Assembly: GCA_016781885.1 (NCBI GenBank)
Contig: JADDPM010000092.1
Span: 1 to 8,930 of the forward strand
From: Rubrobacter sp.
GTDB taxonomy: Bacteria > Actinomycetota > Rubrobacteria > Rubrobacterales > Rubrobacteraceae
Direction of reading: 5' to 3'
DNA: 8,930 nt
The position numbers were made by a program, and so were the translations under genes. Positions 1 to 6,446 of the stretch are shown in pieces (position 1 is the first letter of the stretch; each line of letters starts with the position of its first letter). The notes under the pieces are model-generated. The model worked only from the letters and a program-made list of their open reading frames with translations, did no database searches and was not told the origin of the DNA.

Positions 1-675
1 CTGATCATAGAGGACGAGGAGAAGATGGCCCGAATGATCGCCCGGGTCCTGCGCGAGGAGGGGTACGTCGCGGAGACAGCCGGCGACGGCCGCACCGGGC
101 TCTCCCGCGCTTTAGAGGACTCCTTCGACCTTCTGATAGTCGACTGGATGCTCCCCGAGCGCAGCGGGGTTCAGATCGTGCGGGGTTTAAGGGCGACGGA
201 GGTAAACACCCCGGTCCTGATGCTGACCGCCCGCAGCCAGGTCGAGGATAGGGTGGAGGGCCTCGACGCCGGGGCCGATGACTATCTGCCCAAGCCCTTC
301 GCCCTCCCGGAGCTCCTGGCCCGCGTGAGGGCACTTACCCGGAGGAGTCAGGGGGGAGAAGCTCCGGCCGAGGCGGCGATCAGGGCCGGCGACATCACGC
401 TGGACCCGATCCGTCACGTGGTATGCCGGGGTGAGGAGCGCATAGACCTGACCGCCAAGGAGTTCTCGTTGCTTGCGACCCTGATGCAGCGCCCGGGACA
501 GGTCTTCTCGCGCTCTGTCTTGCTCGACACCGTCTGGGGGGTGCCCGGCGAGGTCAGCACCAGCGTGGTCGAGCTCTACGTCTCGTACCTGCGAAGAAAG
601 CTCGACCGGAAGGGTGAACCCTCCCGCATACGCACAGTCCGCGGCGTGGGTTACACTTTCGAGCCGCAGCCCTAG
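1..675 (+). CDS. OmpR/PhoB-family response regulator (5' end cut by window edge)
   Basis: This is a DNA-binding response regulator that takes phosphate from a partner histidine kinase and controls transcription. The frame is already open at base 1, reading LIIEDEEKM, which supplies the acidic E-D pair of the receiver. The true start therefore lies just left of the window and the ATG at 25 is internal. Counting from that ATG, the receiver shows the phospho-acceptor Asp at residue 40 (VDWMLP, bases 142-144), the switch Thr at 68 (LMLTAR) and the conserved Lys at 90 (PKPF). A winged-helix output domain follows, with DLTAKEFSLL, the recognition-helix region VVELYVSYLRRKLD and the ending IRTVRGVGYTFE, which is diagnostic of the OmpR/PhoB C-terminus. 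TAG at 673-675 is 15 bases before the kinase start, so the two are co-transcribed. The family is certain. The stimulus and regulon cannot be told from sequence. Confidence 0.95.
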   Translation: MIIEDEEKMARMIARVLREEGYVAETAGDGRTGLSRALEDSFDLLIVDWMLPERSGVQIVRGLRATEVNTPVLMLTARSQVEDRVEGLDAGADDYLPKPFALPELLARVRALTRRSQGGEAPAEAAIRAGDITLDPIRHVVCRGEERIDLTAKEFSLLATLMQRPGQVFSRSVLLDTVWGVPGEVSTSVVELYVSYLRRKLDRKGEPSRIRTVRGVGYTFEPQP

Positions 676-690
676 GAGCCCTGGAGAGCC

Positions 691-2022
691 TTGTTCGAAC
701 GCATCCGCAGGCGCCTCACCTTGGGCTACGTCGGCATCTTCGCGCTGATCCTTGTGGTCCTGGGCGCCGTTGCGGTGGCGAGCTTCTCGCGGCAGGCGGC
801 CGACCAGCAGGACGAGTTGCTCGAGCAAAAGGCGCAGGGCGACGCCGACTTCGTGAGTACCGGCTTGCTGCGGGGGTACCAGGAAGGGGAGCCTCCCGGG
901 GACCGGGGCCCTGGGGGGAGGCGCAATGACGGCCCCATCGGTCCCTTCCAGTGGGCCACGGACCCGGAACTCGGCATGGTCGCCCTGGTGCCGCCCGACG
1001 AAGCCAACGGCAAAGAAGGCACGGTCCTTGACTCGACTTCCTCGGCTTCCTCCTTCGGTCTCCCCTACGAGGGACCGGCAAGGAGGGCCGCGGAAGAAGG
1101 AGAGACGGTCAAAGAGACAGTAGTAGGGCCCGAGGATGAGATGGTGCGGGTGGTAAGCGTCCCTGTGACAGGGCGCGAGGGAGGCGTGGCCGTCGTCCAG
1201 GCCGCCCAGTCGCGCGAGGTGGTCCGGGAGGCGGTGGGCGGTCTGTTGCTCATCCTCGTCCCCGTAGGCCTTGTAGGTCTCCTTCTGTCGGGCGTGGGCG
1301 GACTCTACATGTCCCGACGGGCGATGCAGCCGGTCAGGGAATCCTTCCAGCGGCAGCGCACCTTCATCGCCGACGCCTCCCACGAGCTCAAGACTCCCCT
1401 CGCGCTCGTCAAGATTAATGCGGAGGTGATGAAGCGCAACCCGACCGAAGCGGAGAATCTGTCGGTAGTCGAGGACCAACTCTCCGAGATAGATCGGATG
1501 GATGCGCTGATCTCCGACCTGCTCACCTTGGCCCGGCTCGACGCGGAAAGGCTCGACGTAGAGAAGAAGCCCTTTGATCTCTCGGTCGTCGCGGCCGAGA
1601 CCGCCGGGCGCTTCCTCAAGCGGGCGGCGAGCGAGGGTATCCGGATCGAGGTGGAGGTCCCGGACGAGCTCCCCGCGCGCGGCGACCCGAAGAGGACGGC
1701 CCAGATCCTGGCCGCGCTACTCGACAACGCCCTACGCCACACTCCGGAAGGGGGCAGCGTCACCGTCTGCGGGAGGCCGCTCGACGGCTGGGCGGAGGCG
1801 AGCGTGAGGGACACGGGGACCGGTATAGGCCCGGAGCACCTGCCGCGCCTCTTCGACCGCTTCTACCGGGCGGAAGAGGCCCGAACCCGCGCGGGCGGAG
1901 GCATGGGCATGGGCCTCTCTATCGCCCGCGACCTCTCCCGAGCCCAGGGCGGCGAGCTTACGGCCGACAACGCCAACGGCGGCGGGGCGAGCTTCACGCT
2001 GAGGCTTCCCGCCGGGCCCTGA
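691..2022 (+). CDS. Membrane sensor histidine kinase, partner of the upstream regulator
   Basis: This two-component sensor kinase (443 aa) autophosphorylates on His and passes phosphate to the regulator encoded just upstream. The chosen start is TTG at 691, because translation from it places a basic segment (FERIRRRL) directly before the first membrane helix. AGGAG overlaps the upstream stop at 674-678, and GGAGAG lies closer at 683-688. The first helix spans about residues 10-32. An extracytoplasmic sensor region of about 145 residues follows, rich in Gly, Pro and acidic residues, and the second helix spans about 183-206. The kinase core has the H-box DASHELKTP with phospho-acceptor His231, the N-box LLDNALRHTPEGG with Asn346, the G1 box DTGTGIG at 374-380 and a glycine-rich G2 loop GGGMGMGLSIA. 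Only about 20 residues separate helix 2 from the H-box, so there is no full-length HAMP domain. The ligand is unknown. Confidence 0.94.
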   Translation: MFERIRRRLTLGYVGIFALILVVLGAVAVASFSRQAADQQDELLEQKAQGDADFVSTGLLRGYQEGEPPGDRGPGGRRNDGPIGPFQWATDPELGMVALVPPDEANGKEGTVLDSTSSASSFGLPYEGPARRAAEEGETVKETVVGPEDEMVRVVSVPVTGREGGVAVVQAAQSREVVREAVGGLLLILVPVGLVGLLLSGVGGLYMSRRAMQPVRESFQRQRTFIADASHELKTPLALVKINAEVMKRNPTEAENLSVVEDQLSEIDRMDALISDLLTLARLDAERLDVEKKPFDLSVVAAETAGRFLKRAASEGIRIEVEVPDELPARGDPKRTAQILAALLDNALRHTPEGGSVTVCGRPLDGWAEASVRDTGTGIGPEHLPRLFDRFYRAEEARTRAGGGMGMGLSIARDLSRAQGGELTADNANGGGASFTLRLPAGP

Positions 2023-2026
2023 CTGA

Positions 2027-2278
2027 CGCCGTCTTTCGGGATCCGTTTGTCTTCGAGATTCCTTGCTCATGATCCTGGCGAACTGGAGCGAACGCTTCGA
2101 AGCCCTCGAACAAGAAAAAAATTTGCTCCTCGGATCCTACGCCACGCGCGCCCCGAGGCTCTGGCGGCCTTGGACTCCGAGGAGCGTCGCACGGTATACT
2201 CCATGCTCGGACTTCGCGTCGAGGCGCTACCGGACAAGAGTCTGAGGGTCCGCGACGCATTCGGAAGGAGGATTTGGT
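2027..2278 (+). pseudogene. C-terminal remnant of a large serine recombinase, frameshifted
   Basis: Two overlapping frames join into one recognisable fragment. Frame A (open from 2027, clearest 2072-2155) reads NWSERFEALEQEKNLLLGSY then ATRAP. Frame B (about 2155-2275) reads EALAALDSEERRTVYSMLGL then RVEALPDKSLRVRDAF. The combined text, with a coiled segment followed by a P-E-A-L-x-x-L-x-x-E-E-R-R-x-V-Y-x-M-L pattern, matches what I know of the C-terminal end of large serine recombinases of phages and integrative elements. The frames switch near the CCCCGAG at 2151-2157, which fits one lost base. No start codon or catalytic domain is present, and frame B runs on without a stop into ybaB, so no independent protein is likely. 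It probably marks an old integration event. The family call is from pattern memory and is moderate. Confidence 0.5.
2265..2272 (+). promoter_or_regulatory. Strong ribosome binding site for ybaB
   Basis: AAGGAGGA is a near-perfect Shine-Dalgarno sequence six bases before the TTG at 2279. It fixes the non-ATG start of ybaB and shows that translation starts inside the recombinase scar rather than reading through from it. Confidence 0.8.
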
Positions 2279-2611
2279 TTGTCACCACGACAGAACGTCA
2301 ACAAAATGATGCAGCAAGTTCAGAAGATGCAGGCGGAGATGCAGAAGGCCCAGGAAGAGCTGGCGCGCGAGACCGTCACGGCCAGCGCCGGCGGCGGGGC
2401 GGTCAAGGCGACAGTAACCGGCGGCCTGGAGCTCGTCTCGGTGGAGATAGATCCGGGCGTCGTCGACCCGGACGACGTCGAGATGTTGCAGGACATGGTG
2501 ATGGCGGCGGTAAACGAGGCGTTGACCTCATCTCAGGAGATGGCCTCCAAGAGGCTTGGAGGGATCACCGGGGGCCTCGGCGACATGGGCCTGAACATGC
2601 CGGGGCTCTAA
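2279..2611 (+). CDS. ybaB: YbaB/EbfC family nucleoid-associated protein
   Basis: This small DNA-binding protein (110 aa, the normal family length) forms dimers that coat DNA and is usually encoded beside recR. The start is TTG at 2279, fixed by AAGGAGGA at 2265-2272. The N-terminal helix reads NKMMQQVQKMQAEMQKAQEE, typical of the family. A beta region follows (TVTASAGGGAVKATVTGG then LELVSVEIDPGVVDPDDVEM), and then the helix LQDMVMAAVNEAL. The tail is rich in Gly and Met (LGGITGGLGDMGLNMPGL), also typical. The stop at 2609-2611 lies 19 bases before recR, consistent with one transcript. Proposed roles in other species include nucleoid organisation, repair support and regulation. Nothing here narrows the role. 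Confidence 0.93.
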   Translation: MSPRQNVNKMMQQVQKMQAEMQKAQEELARETVTASAGGGAVKATVTGGLELVSVEIDPGVVDPDDVEMLQDMVMAAVNEALTSSQEMASKRLGGITGGLGDMGLNMPGL

Positions 2612-2630
2612 AGGGGCTCGGTAAAGACCT

Positions 2631-3230
2631 TTGGCCGCGTATGCGAGGCCGGTAGAACGCCTCATAAATGAACTCTCGAAGCTCCCTTCCATCGGCCCAA
2701 AGAGCGCCCAGAGGATCGCCTTCCACGTCATCCGCGGCCACCCCGACGACGCCCGGGCCCTCGCCGAAGCCCTGCGCGAGGTCAAGGAGCGGATAAAGCC
2801 GTGCCGGCGTTGCTTCAACCTTACCGAGGCCGAGGAGTGCGGGATCTGCACGGACCCCCGGCGTAACCAGTCGATCATTTGCGTGGTCGAGGACCCGTAC
2901 GACATCGGGCCTATAGAGCGTACCGGAGAGTACAAGGGGCTGTATCACGTGCTCGGTGGGGCACTCTCGCCGCTGGATGGGATCGAGCCGGAGGACCTCA
3001 GGATCGCGGAGCTCGTCGAGCGGGTCGAGAAGGAGGGGACGAAGGAGATCGTCGTCGCCACTAACCCGAACACGACCGGCGAGGCGACGGCGCTGTTTAT
3101 AGCCCAGGAACTGAACGAGAAGCCGGTCCGGGTGACCGCGCTTGCGAGTGGGCTGCCGGTCGGGGGAGACCTGGAGTACGCCGACGAGGTCACTTTGGGT
3201 CGGGCCTTCGCCGGACGGCGTGAGATCTAG
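2631..3230 (+). CDS. recR: Recombination mediator protein RecR
   Basis: RecR (199 aa, normal length) forms a ring clamp and, with RecO and RecF, loads RecA at single-strand gaps for recombinational repair. The start is TTG at 2631. A purine-rich AAGGGG at 2611-2616 lies upstream at a longer than usual distance. Domains in order are a helix-hairpin-helix (LPSIGPKSAQRIAFHVI, about residues 18-34), a C4 zinc finger with Cys58, Cys61, Cys70 and Cys73, and a TOPRIM domain opening with ICVVEDPYD (Glu87) and continuing through YHVLGGALSPLDGI. The C-terminal region reads ATNPNTTGEATALFIAQEL then ALASGLPVGGDLEYADEVTL, both strongly conserved in RecR. All key residues are present. The last bases overlap the likely start of the downstream helicase, suggesting coupled translation. 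Confidence 0.97.
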   Translation: MAAYARPVERLINELSKLPSIGPKSAQRIAFHVIRGHPDDARALAEALREVKERIKPCRRCFNLTEAEECGICTDPRRNQSIICVVEDPYDIGPIERTGEYKGLYHVLGGALSPLDGIEPEDLRIAELVERVEKEGTKEIVVATNPNTTGEATALFIAQELNEKPVRVTALASGLPVGGDLEYADEVTLGRAFAGRREI

Positions 3231-5535
3231 GAACCTCAACGCCCGCCTCCCCGGCTCCTCGGGCGGCCTCTCGGGATTGAGCCGCCGCTCGGTCGAGTCT
3301 CTGGGGGAGACGGTTGCTACCCTGGCGCCTCGCTCCGCCACCCTCGTCGAGCCGCCCCTGATGGACCGTGAGCTCGCACGGGCTCTGCATGCGATGGGCG
3401 CGACGCGGCTCTACTCACACCAGCTCGAAGCGTACGAGAGGGTGCGGGCCGGGGAGAACGTCATCGTCGCGACGGCGACCGCGAGCGGGAAATCGCTCTG
3501 CTACAAGATCCCCGCCTTCGAGAACGCGCTCATCAGCGCGTCCAACAGAGCACTCTTCCTCTACCCAACCAAGGCGCTCGCCCAGGACCAGCTCCAGAAG
3601 ATCCAGAAGCTAAAACTGCGCGGCGTGTATCCGGCCACCTACGATCGGGATACGCCCAAGGCCCTGCGCTCCGAGTTGCGGCGGCGGGCGAACGTGATCC
3701 TTACGAACCCCGACATGCTGAACGTCGGCCTCCTCCCGAGTCACGACTCCCTCTGGGCGGACTTCTTCAAGAACCTCAAGATAATCGCCGTGGACGAGGC
3801 TCACCTGCTGCGCGGCGTCTTCGGCTCTCACGTCGCGGCGGTCCTGAGAAGGTTGCGACGGGTTGCGGAGCTGCACGGCGCGGATCCTAAGTTCGTCCTC
3901 ACGAGCGCTACCATCGCCAACCCGCTGGAGCTCGCGGAGGTCCTGACCGGGCTACCGTTCGAGCTCGTGGACCGGGACGGGGCCTCTTCGGGGGAGCGGC
4001 GGGTGGTGTTCAGGAACCCGCCCTTGAAGGACGAGGAGAAAGGCGACCGGCGGAGCATGCTCACCGAGGGGGCCTTCGTCTTCTCGAAGCTGGTGGCGCA
4101 GGGGGTGCGGACTATCGCCTTCGCGAAGAGCCGCAAGACGGCGGAGCTCATCTACCGCTACGCCGCCGACCGCTTGGGCCCGAACCTCGCCCGGCGCATC
4201 TCGCCGTACCGGGCCGGCTACACCGTCCGGGAGCGCCGGGAGATAGAGGGACGTCTGTTCAGCGGCGAGTTGCTCGGCGTGGTCTCGACGAACGCGCTGG
4301 AGCTCGGGGTGGACGTGGGCGCTCTGGACGCGGTGGTTTGCTGTGGGTATCCGGGTAGCGTAGCCTCGATCTGGCAGCAGTGGGGCCGGGCCGGACGGAG
4401 TACGGGGCCGTCGCTCGCCGTTTACATCGCCGGGCGCGACTCCCTGGACCAGTACCTCTATGAGAACCCACAGAAGGTCCTCGGGCGGCGGGTCGAGGCA
4501 GCGCGCCTTACACTGGAGAACCCATATATCCTGGGACCACACCTGCTGGCGGCAGCTCACGAGGCGCCGCTGGAGGACCGGGACGAGAGGTACTTTGGGT
4601 ATAGCTACGGGGAGACGGTAGAAGATCTGGTCGAGTCGGGGGCGCTGGTTGAGAGCGGGGGGCGGATGCATTACACGCGGGGAGATAACCCGGCGTGGGA
4701 GATCTCGCTGCGTTCGGCAGATTCGGCGTCGGTGATGGTGGCAGACGGGGAGGGGGAGATCATAGGCTCGGTCGCGGCGCGGCGCGCGCCGATGGAGCTG
4801 CATCCGGGGGCGACCTACCTGCACCGTGGTCGTGCCTACGAGGTCGAGGACCTGAACCTCCCGGCGCACCAGGCCCTCGTCCGCAGGGTCCCGAACCGCT
4901 ACTACACGAGGGTCAGGGTCGAGACGGACGTGGAGATTTTGGAAGAGCCTAAGAGTCGTGACCTCGCCAACGGCGCGAGGCTCCACTGGGGTCGTGTGCG
5001 GACCACGGATCAGGTGACGTTCTACAAGAAGATACAGGTCCAGGATTCGCGGGAGATAGGGGTCTTCCCCCTCGACCTGCCGCCGACCGCGTTCGAGACG
5101 CGGGGGCTCTGGATCACCCTGCCGCCCTTACCGCCGCCAAAGGGCAATGTCCGCCCGAACTTCGTGGAGTTCCTGGGGGCGTTGCACGCGGCGGAACACG
5201 CGATGATAGGGCTCCTGCCCCTCTTCGCGATGTGTGACCGGGGGGACATCGGAGGACTCTCTATCGCCTTGCATCGCCAGACACACAAGCCGACCATCTT
5301 TGTCTACGACGGCTACCCTGGCGGTGTGGGTATCTCCGAGCGCGGCTACGACACCTTCGAGGAGCTCGCCCGCGACACGTTGGGCGTACTCGTCCGCTGC
5401 CCCTGCAAGAAGGGTTGCCCGGCGTGCGTCCAGTCCCCTAAATGCGGCAACTGGAACGAGCCCCTGAGCAAGGACGGCTCCGTCGACGTCTTGCGTTACC
5501 TGCTCGGTCAGGTGAGCCGTTACCCGACCCTCTAG
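3220..5535 (+). CDS. MrfA/YprA-like DEAH-box DNA repair helicase with DUF1998 zinc region
   Basis: This superfamily 2 ATP-dependent DNA helicase resembles Bacillus MrfA, which repairs mitomycin-type damage. The start is uncertain. GTG at 3220 overlaps recR by 11 bases and gives 771 aa, close to family length. The frame is open further upstream (GTG at 3142), but that would bury 89 bases in recR. TTG at 3277 is a shorter option. With the 3220 start the protein shows a Q-motif-like segment (RLYSHQLEAYERV), Walker A TATASGKS (Lys91), DEAH at 192-195, TSAT at 228-231, motif V (STNALELGVDVG) and motif VI QQWGRAGR at 386-393. The C-terminal DUF1998-type part has HAAEH at 656-660, YDGYPGGVGISERGY and a cysteine cluster at 727, 729, 733, 736 and 742 that probably binds metal. 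No motif is broken. Its position behind recR supports a repair role. Confidence 0.92.
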   Translation: MRSRNLNARLPGSSGGLSGLSRRSVESLGETVATLAPRSATLVEPPLMDRELARALHAMGATRLYSHQLEAYERVRAGENVIVATATASGKSLCYKIPAFENALISASNRALFLYPTKALAQDQLQKIQKLKLRGVYPATYDRDTPKALRSELRRRANVILTNPDMLNVGLLPSHDSLWADFFKNLKIIAVDEAHLLRGVFGSHVAAVLRRLRRVAELHGADPKFVLTSATIANPLELAEVLTGLPFELVDRDGASSGERRVVFRNPPLKDEEKGDRRSMLTEGAFVFSKLVAQGVRTIAFAKSRKTAELIYRYAADRLGPNLARRISPYRAGYTVRERREIEGRLFSGELLGVVSTNALELGVDVGALDAVVCCGYPGSVASIWQQWGRAGRSTGPSLAVYIAGRDSLDQYLYENPQKVLGRRVEAARLTLENPYILGPHLLAAAHEAPLEDRDERYFGYSYGETVEDLVESGALVESGGRMHYTRGDNPAWEISLRSADSASVMVADGEGEIIGSVAARRAPMELHPGATYLHRGRAYEVEDLNLPAHQALVRRVPNRYYTRVRVETDVEILEEPKSRDLANGARLHWGRVRTTDQVTFYKKIQVQDSREIGVFPLDLPPTAFETRGLWITLPPLPPPKGNVRPNFVEFLGALHAAEHAMIGLLPLFAMCDRGDIGGLSIALHRQTHKPTIFVYDGYPGGVGISERGYDTFEELARDTLGVLVRCPCKKGCPACVQSPKCGNWNEPLSKDGSVDVLRYLLGQVSRYPTL

Positions 5536-5544
5536 ACGTGCGAG

Positions 5545-5552
5545 GTAGCTAC
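5545..5552. other. Short palindrome between convergent genes
   Basis: GTAGCTAC is a perfect 8-base palindrome in the 23-base gap between the helicase stop and the PRC-barrel stop on the other strand. A second weak CTAC-GTAG pairing overlaps the PRC gene's end. No U-tract is present, so this is not a convincing terminator. Confidence 0.25.
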
Positions 5553-5558
5553 ACGGCT

Positions 5559-5903
5559 CTACAAACGGTAGTAGCTGCGGATCTGGGCCTCGTACTCGGG
5601 TGTCAGGCCCGAGCTACCACCGAGCGATGGGGCGTTCTTGACCGCGTCCTTGTCAGTGGAGACCCGGATAGATCTCTGATTGTTGTCCACGGTGCATAGG
5701 TCTATGGGAATGAGGTTGGCTTTCGAGCCCGGTATGAGCCCCGAGATCCCCCCGCTCACCGCGACATACTCCCGCTGGTTGGCCTCGTTCACATAGGTGG
5801 TATCCACCGTACCGATCTTGTCGCCGTCGGCATCGTAAACCTCGAAGCCGTCGTACCTCTCCTTCAGCTCCCGGAACCCTCCGGCCTCTCTACTTTCACC
5901 CAC
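5559..5903 (-). CDS. Small PRC-barrel domain protein
   Basis: This is a soluble 114-residue protein, probably cytoplasmic because no signal peptide or membrane helix is seen. GTG at 5903-5901 is preferred as start because GGAGG (5913-5909) lies five bases upstream. The GTG at 5909 would give two more residues but overlaps that site. The core reads YDGFEVYDADGDKIGTVD, then REYVAVSGGISGLIPGSK, NLIPIDLCTVD and IRVSTDKDAVKNAPSL. This is the PRC-barrel pattern: a D-x-D-G-x-x-I-G-x-V hairpin, a central Y-V-x-V strand and an I-P strand. The end, LTPEYEAQIRSYYRL, is a tail often attached to such domains in actinobacteria. PRC-barrels occur in ribosome maturation factors, photosynthetic proteins and many uncharacterised stress-related proteins, and the specific role here is unknown. 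It is convergent with the helicase and has its own upstream region. Confidence 0.85.
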   Translation of the reverse strand: MGESREAGGFRELKERYDGFEVYDADGDKIGTVDTTYVNEANQREYVAVSGGISGLIPGSKANLIPIDLCTVDNNQRSIRVSTDKDAVKNAPSLGGSSGLTPEYEAQIRSYYRL

Positions 5904-5908
5904 GCGCA

Positions 5909-5913
5909 CCTCC
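5909..5913 (-). promoter_or_regulatory. Ribosome binding site deciding the PRC-barrel start
   Basis: On the minus strand the bases read GGAGG, followed by five bases and then GTG at 5903. This favours the shorter start over the GTG at 5909, whose first base is part of the binding site. Confidence 0.55.
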
Positions 5914-5939
5914 GTCTTCTAAACCCTTGACGCAAGCGG

Positions 5940-5974
5940 TTCTACCCTCTCCCCTCCCGGGAGTAAACTTTGTC
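5940..5974 (-). promoter_or_regulatory. Possible promoter and operator of the PRC-barrel gene
   Basis: Reading the minus strand, TTTACT and TAGAAC are separated by 17 bases, a weak match to -35 and -10 boxes, about 30 bases before the ribosome binding site. The perfect palindrome CTCCCGGGAG (5954-5963) lies between them, where a repressor could sit. This is inference from spacing only. Confidence 0.25.
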
Positions 5975-6120
5975 GCTCCATGACCTCAAACATCATCGCC
6001 GGACCTACCGCGACGTGCTGAAATAGGCCGGTTTTGTGTAGCAATGTTCTGATATGCAAGAGCGGTACGGAGGCCAACGAGCGCCGGAACATGGTCTTGC
6101 TATTGCGCGCTACGGTTAGT

Positions 6121-6127
6121 AAGGAGG
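6121..6127 (+). promoter_or_regulatory. Strong ribosome binding site of the SDR remnant
   Basis: AAGGAGG lies four bases before ATG at 6132. It is well preserved although the gene it serves is degenerate, so the truncated product and the coupled downstream gene may still be translated. Confidence 0.7.
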
Positions 6128-6131
6128 GAGA

Positions 6132-6446
6132 ATGGCACAAGACGGACGCGTCGCGCTGGTCAGCGTAGCCAACAGGGGCATCGGACGCGAGGTGGTGGTT
6201 CGCGAACTCGCCGAGGAGGGCACCGCGGTCAACCTGGGCTCTCGGAGCGAGGAGAAGGGCCTGAAGAAGATGGCGGAGGGCATTGACAGCGGCCACGCCC
6301 GCAGGCTCGCCGTGACATACGAGAAAGGCACAGCCACGCTCACCCGCGAGGTCGAGGGGGGAGCCAACGTGCTGGTGAGGCCGTCAACACTCCCGGACAA
6401 CGGGCCGACCGGCGTTTTCTTCCGGGACCGCCGGGAGCTCCCGTGA
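6132..6446 (+). pseudogene. Short-chain dehydrogenase collapsed by an internal deletion
   Basis: The ORF of 104 codons joins the two ends of an SDR oxidoreductase. Residues 6-70 form the NAD(P)-binding beginning: RVALVSVANRGIGRE, where intact proteins read V-T-G-A-N-R-G-I-G, then a helix and GSRSEEKG. The last 20 residues, starting LPDNGPTGVFFRDRR, resemble the extreme C-terminus of carbonyl-reductase-like SDRs. The middle of the fold, with the N-N-A-G motif, the catalytic Ser and the Y-x-x-x-K pair, is missing. That implies loss of roughly 130 residues near 6375-6390. The nucleotide-binding T-G is also changed to S-V. The end reads CCG TGA TAG, which suggests that a terminal Trp codon TGG became TGA just before the old stop. 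ATG at 6132 has a strong ribosome binding site. Enzyme activity is very unlikely. Confidence 0.75.

Noticed and set aside
187..1479. Antisense ORF of 430 codons across the regulator and kinase genes
   Set aside because: The opposite strand encodes two clear, motif-complete proteins. In GC-rich DNA the antisense frame stays open by codon bias, and its translation shows no domain or plausible start.
2047..2655. Single 202-codon ORF running from the recombinase remnant through ybaB
   Set aside because: Only its first ~75 codons look like protein. After 2279 it is an off-frame reading of ybaB (Arg/Gly/Asp-rich), so the length is accidental.
3142..3219. Longer N-terminus of the helicase starting at GTG 3142
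   Set aside because: It would overlap recR by 89 bases, has no ribosome binding site, and adds residues that do not resemble the family.
2565..3341. Antisense ORF of 258 codons over recR
   Set aside because: It is a shadow of recR and the helicase start, with no recognisable motif.
3952..4986. Antisense ORF of 344 codons inside the helicase gene
   Set aside because: It lies fully within the helicase, whose motifs run through the interval. The translation is Arg/Pro-rich and of no recognisable family.
5536..5575. Terminator between the convergent helicase and PRC-barrel genes
   Set aside because: Only 4-5 base stems and an 8-base palindrome are present, with no T-run on either strand.
5919..6296. 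Minus-strand ORF of 125 codons crossing the PRC-barrel upstream region and the SDR remnant
   Set aside because: Its 5' half is antisense to the SDR remnant, no ribosome binding site was found, and no family is recognised. The segment antisense to 5940-6050 reads fairly smoothly but gives nothing to name.
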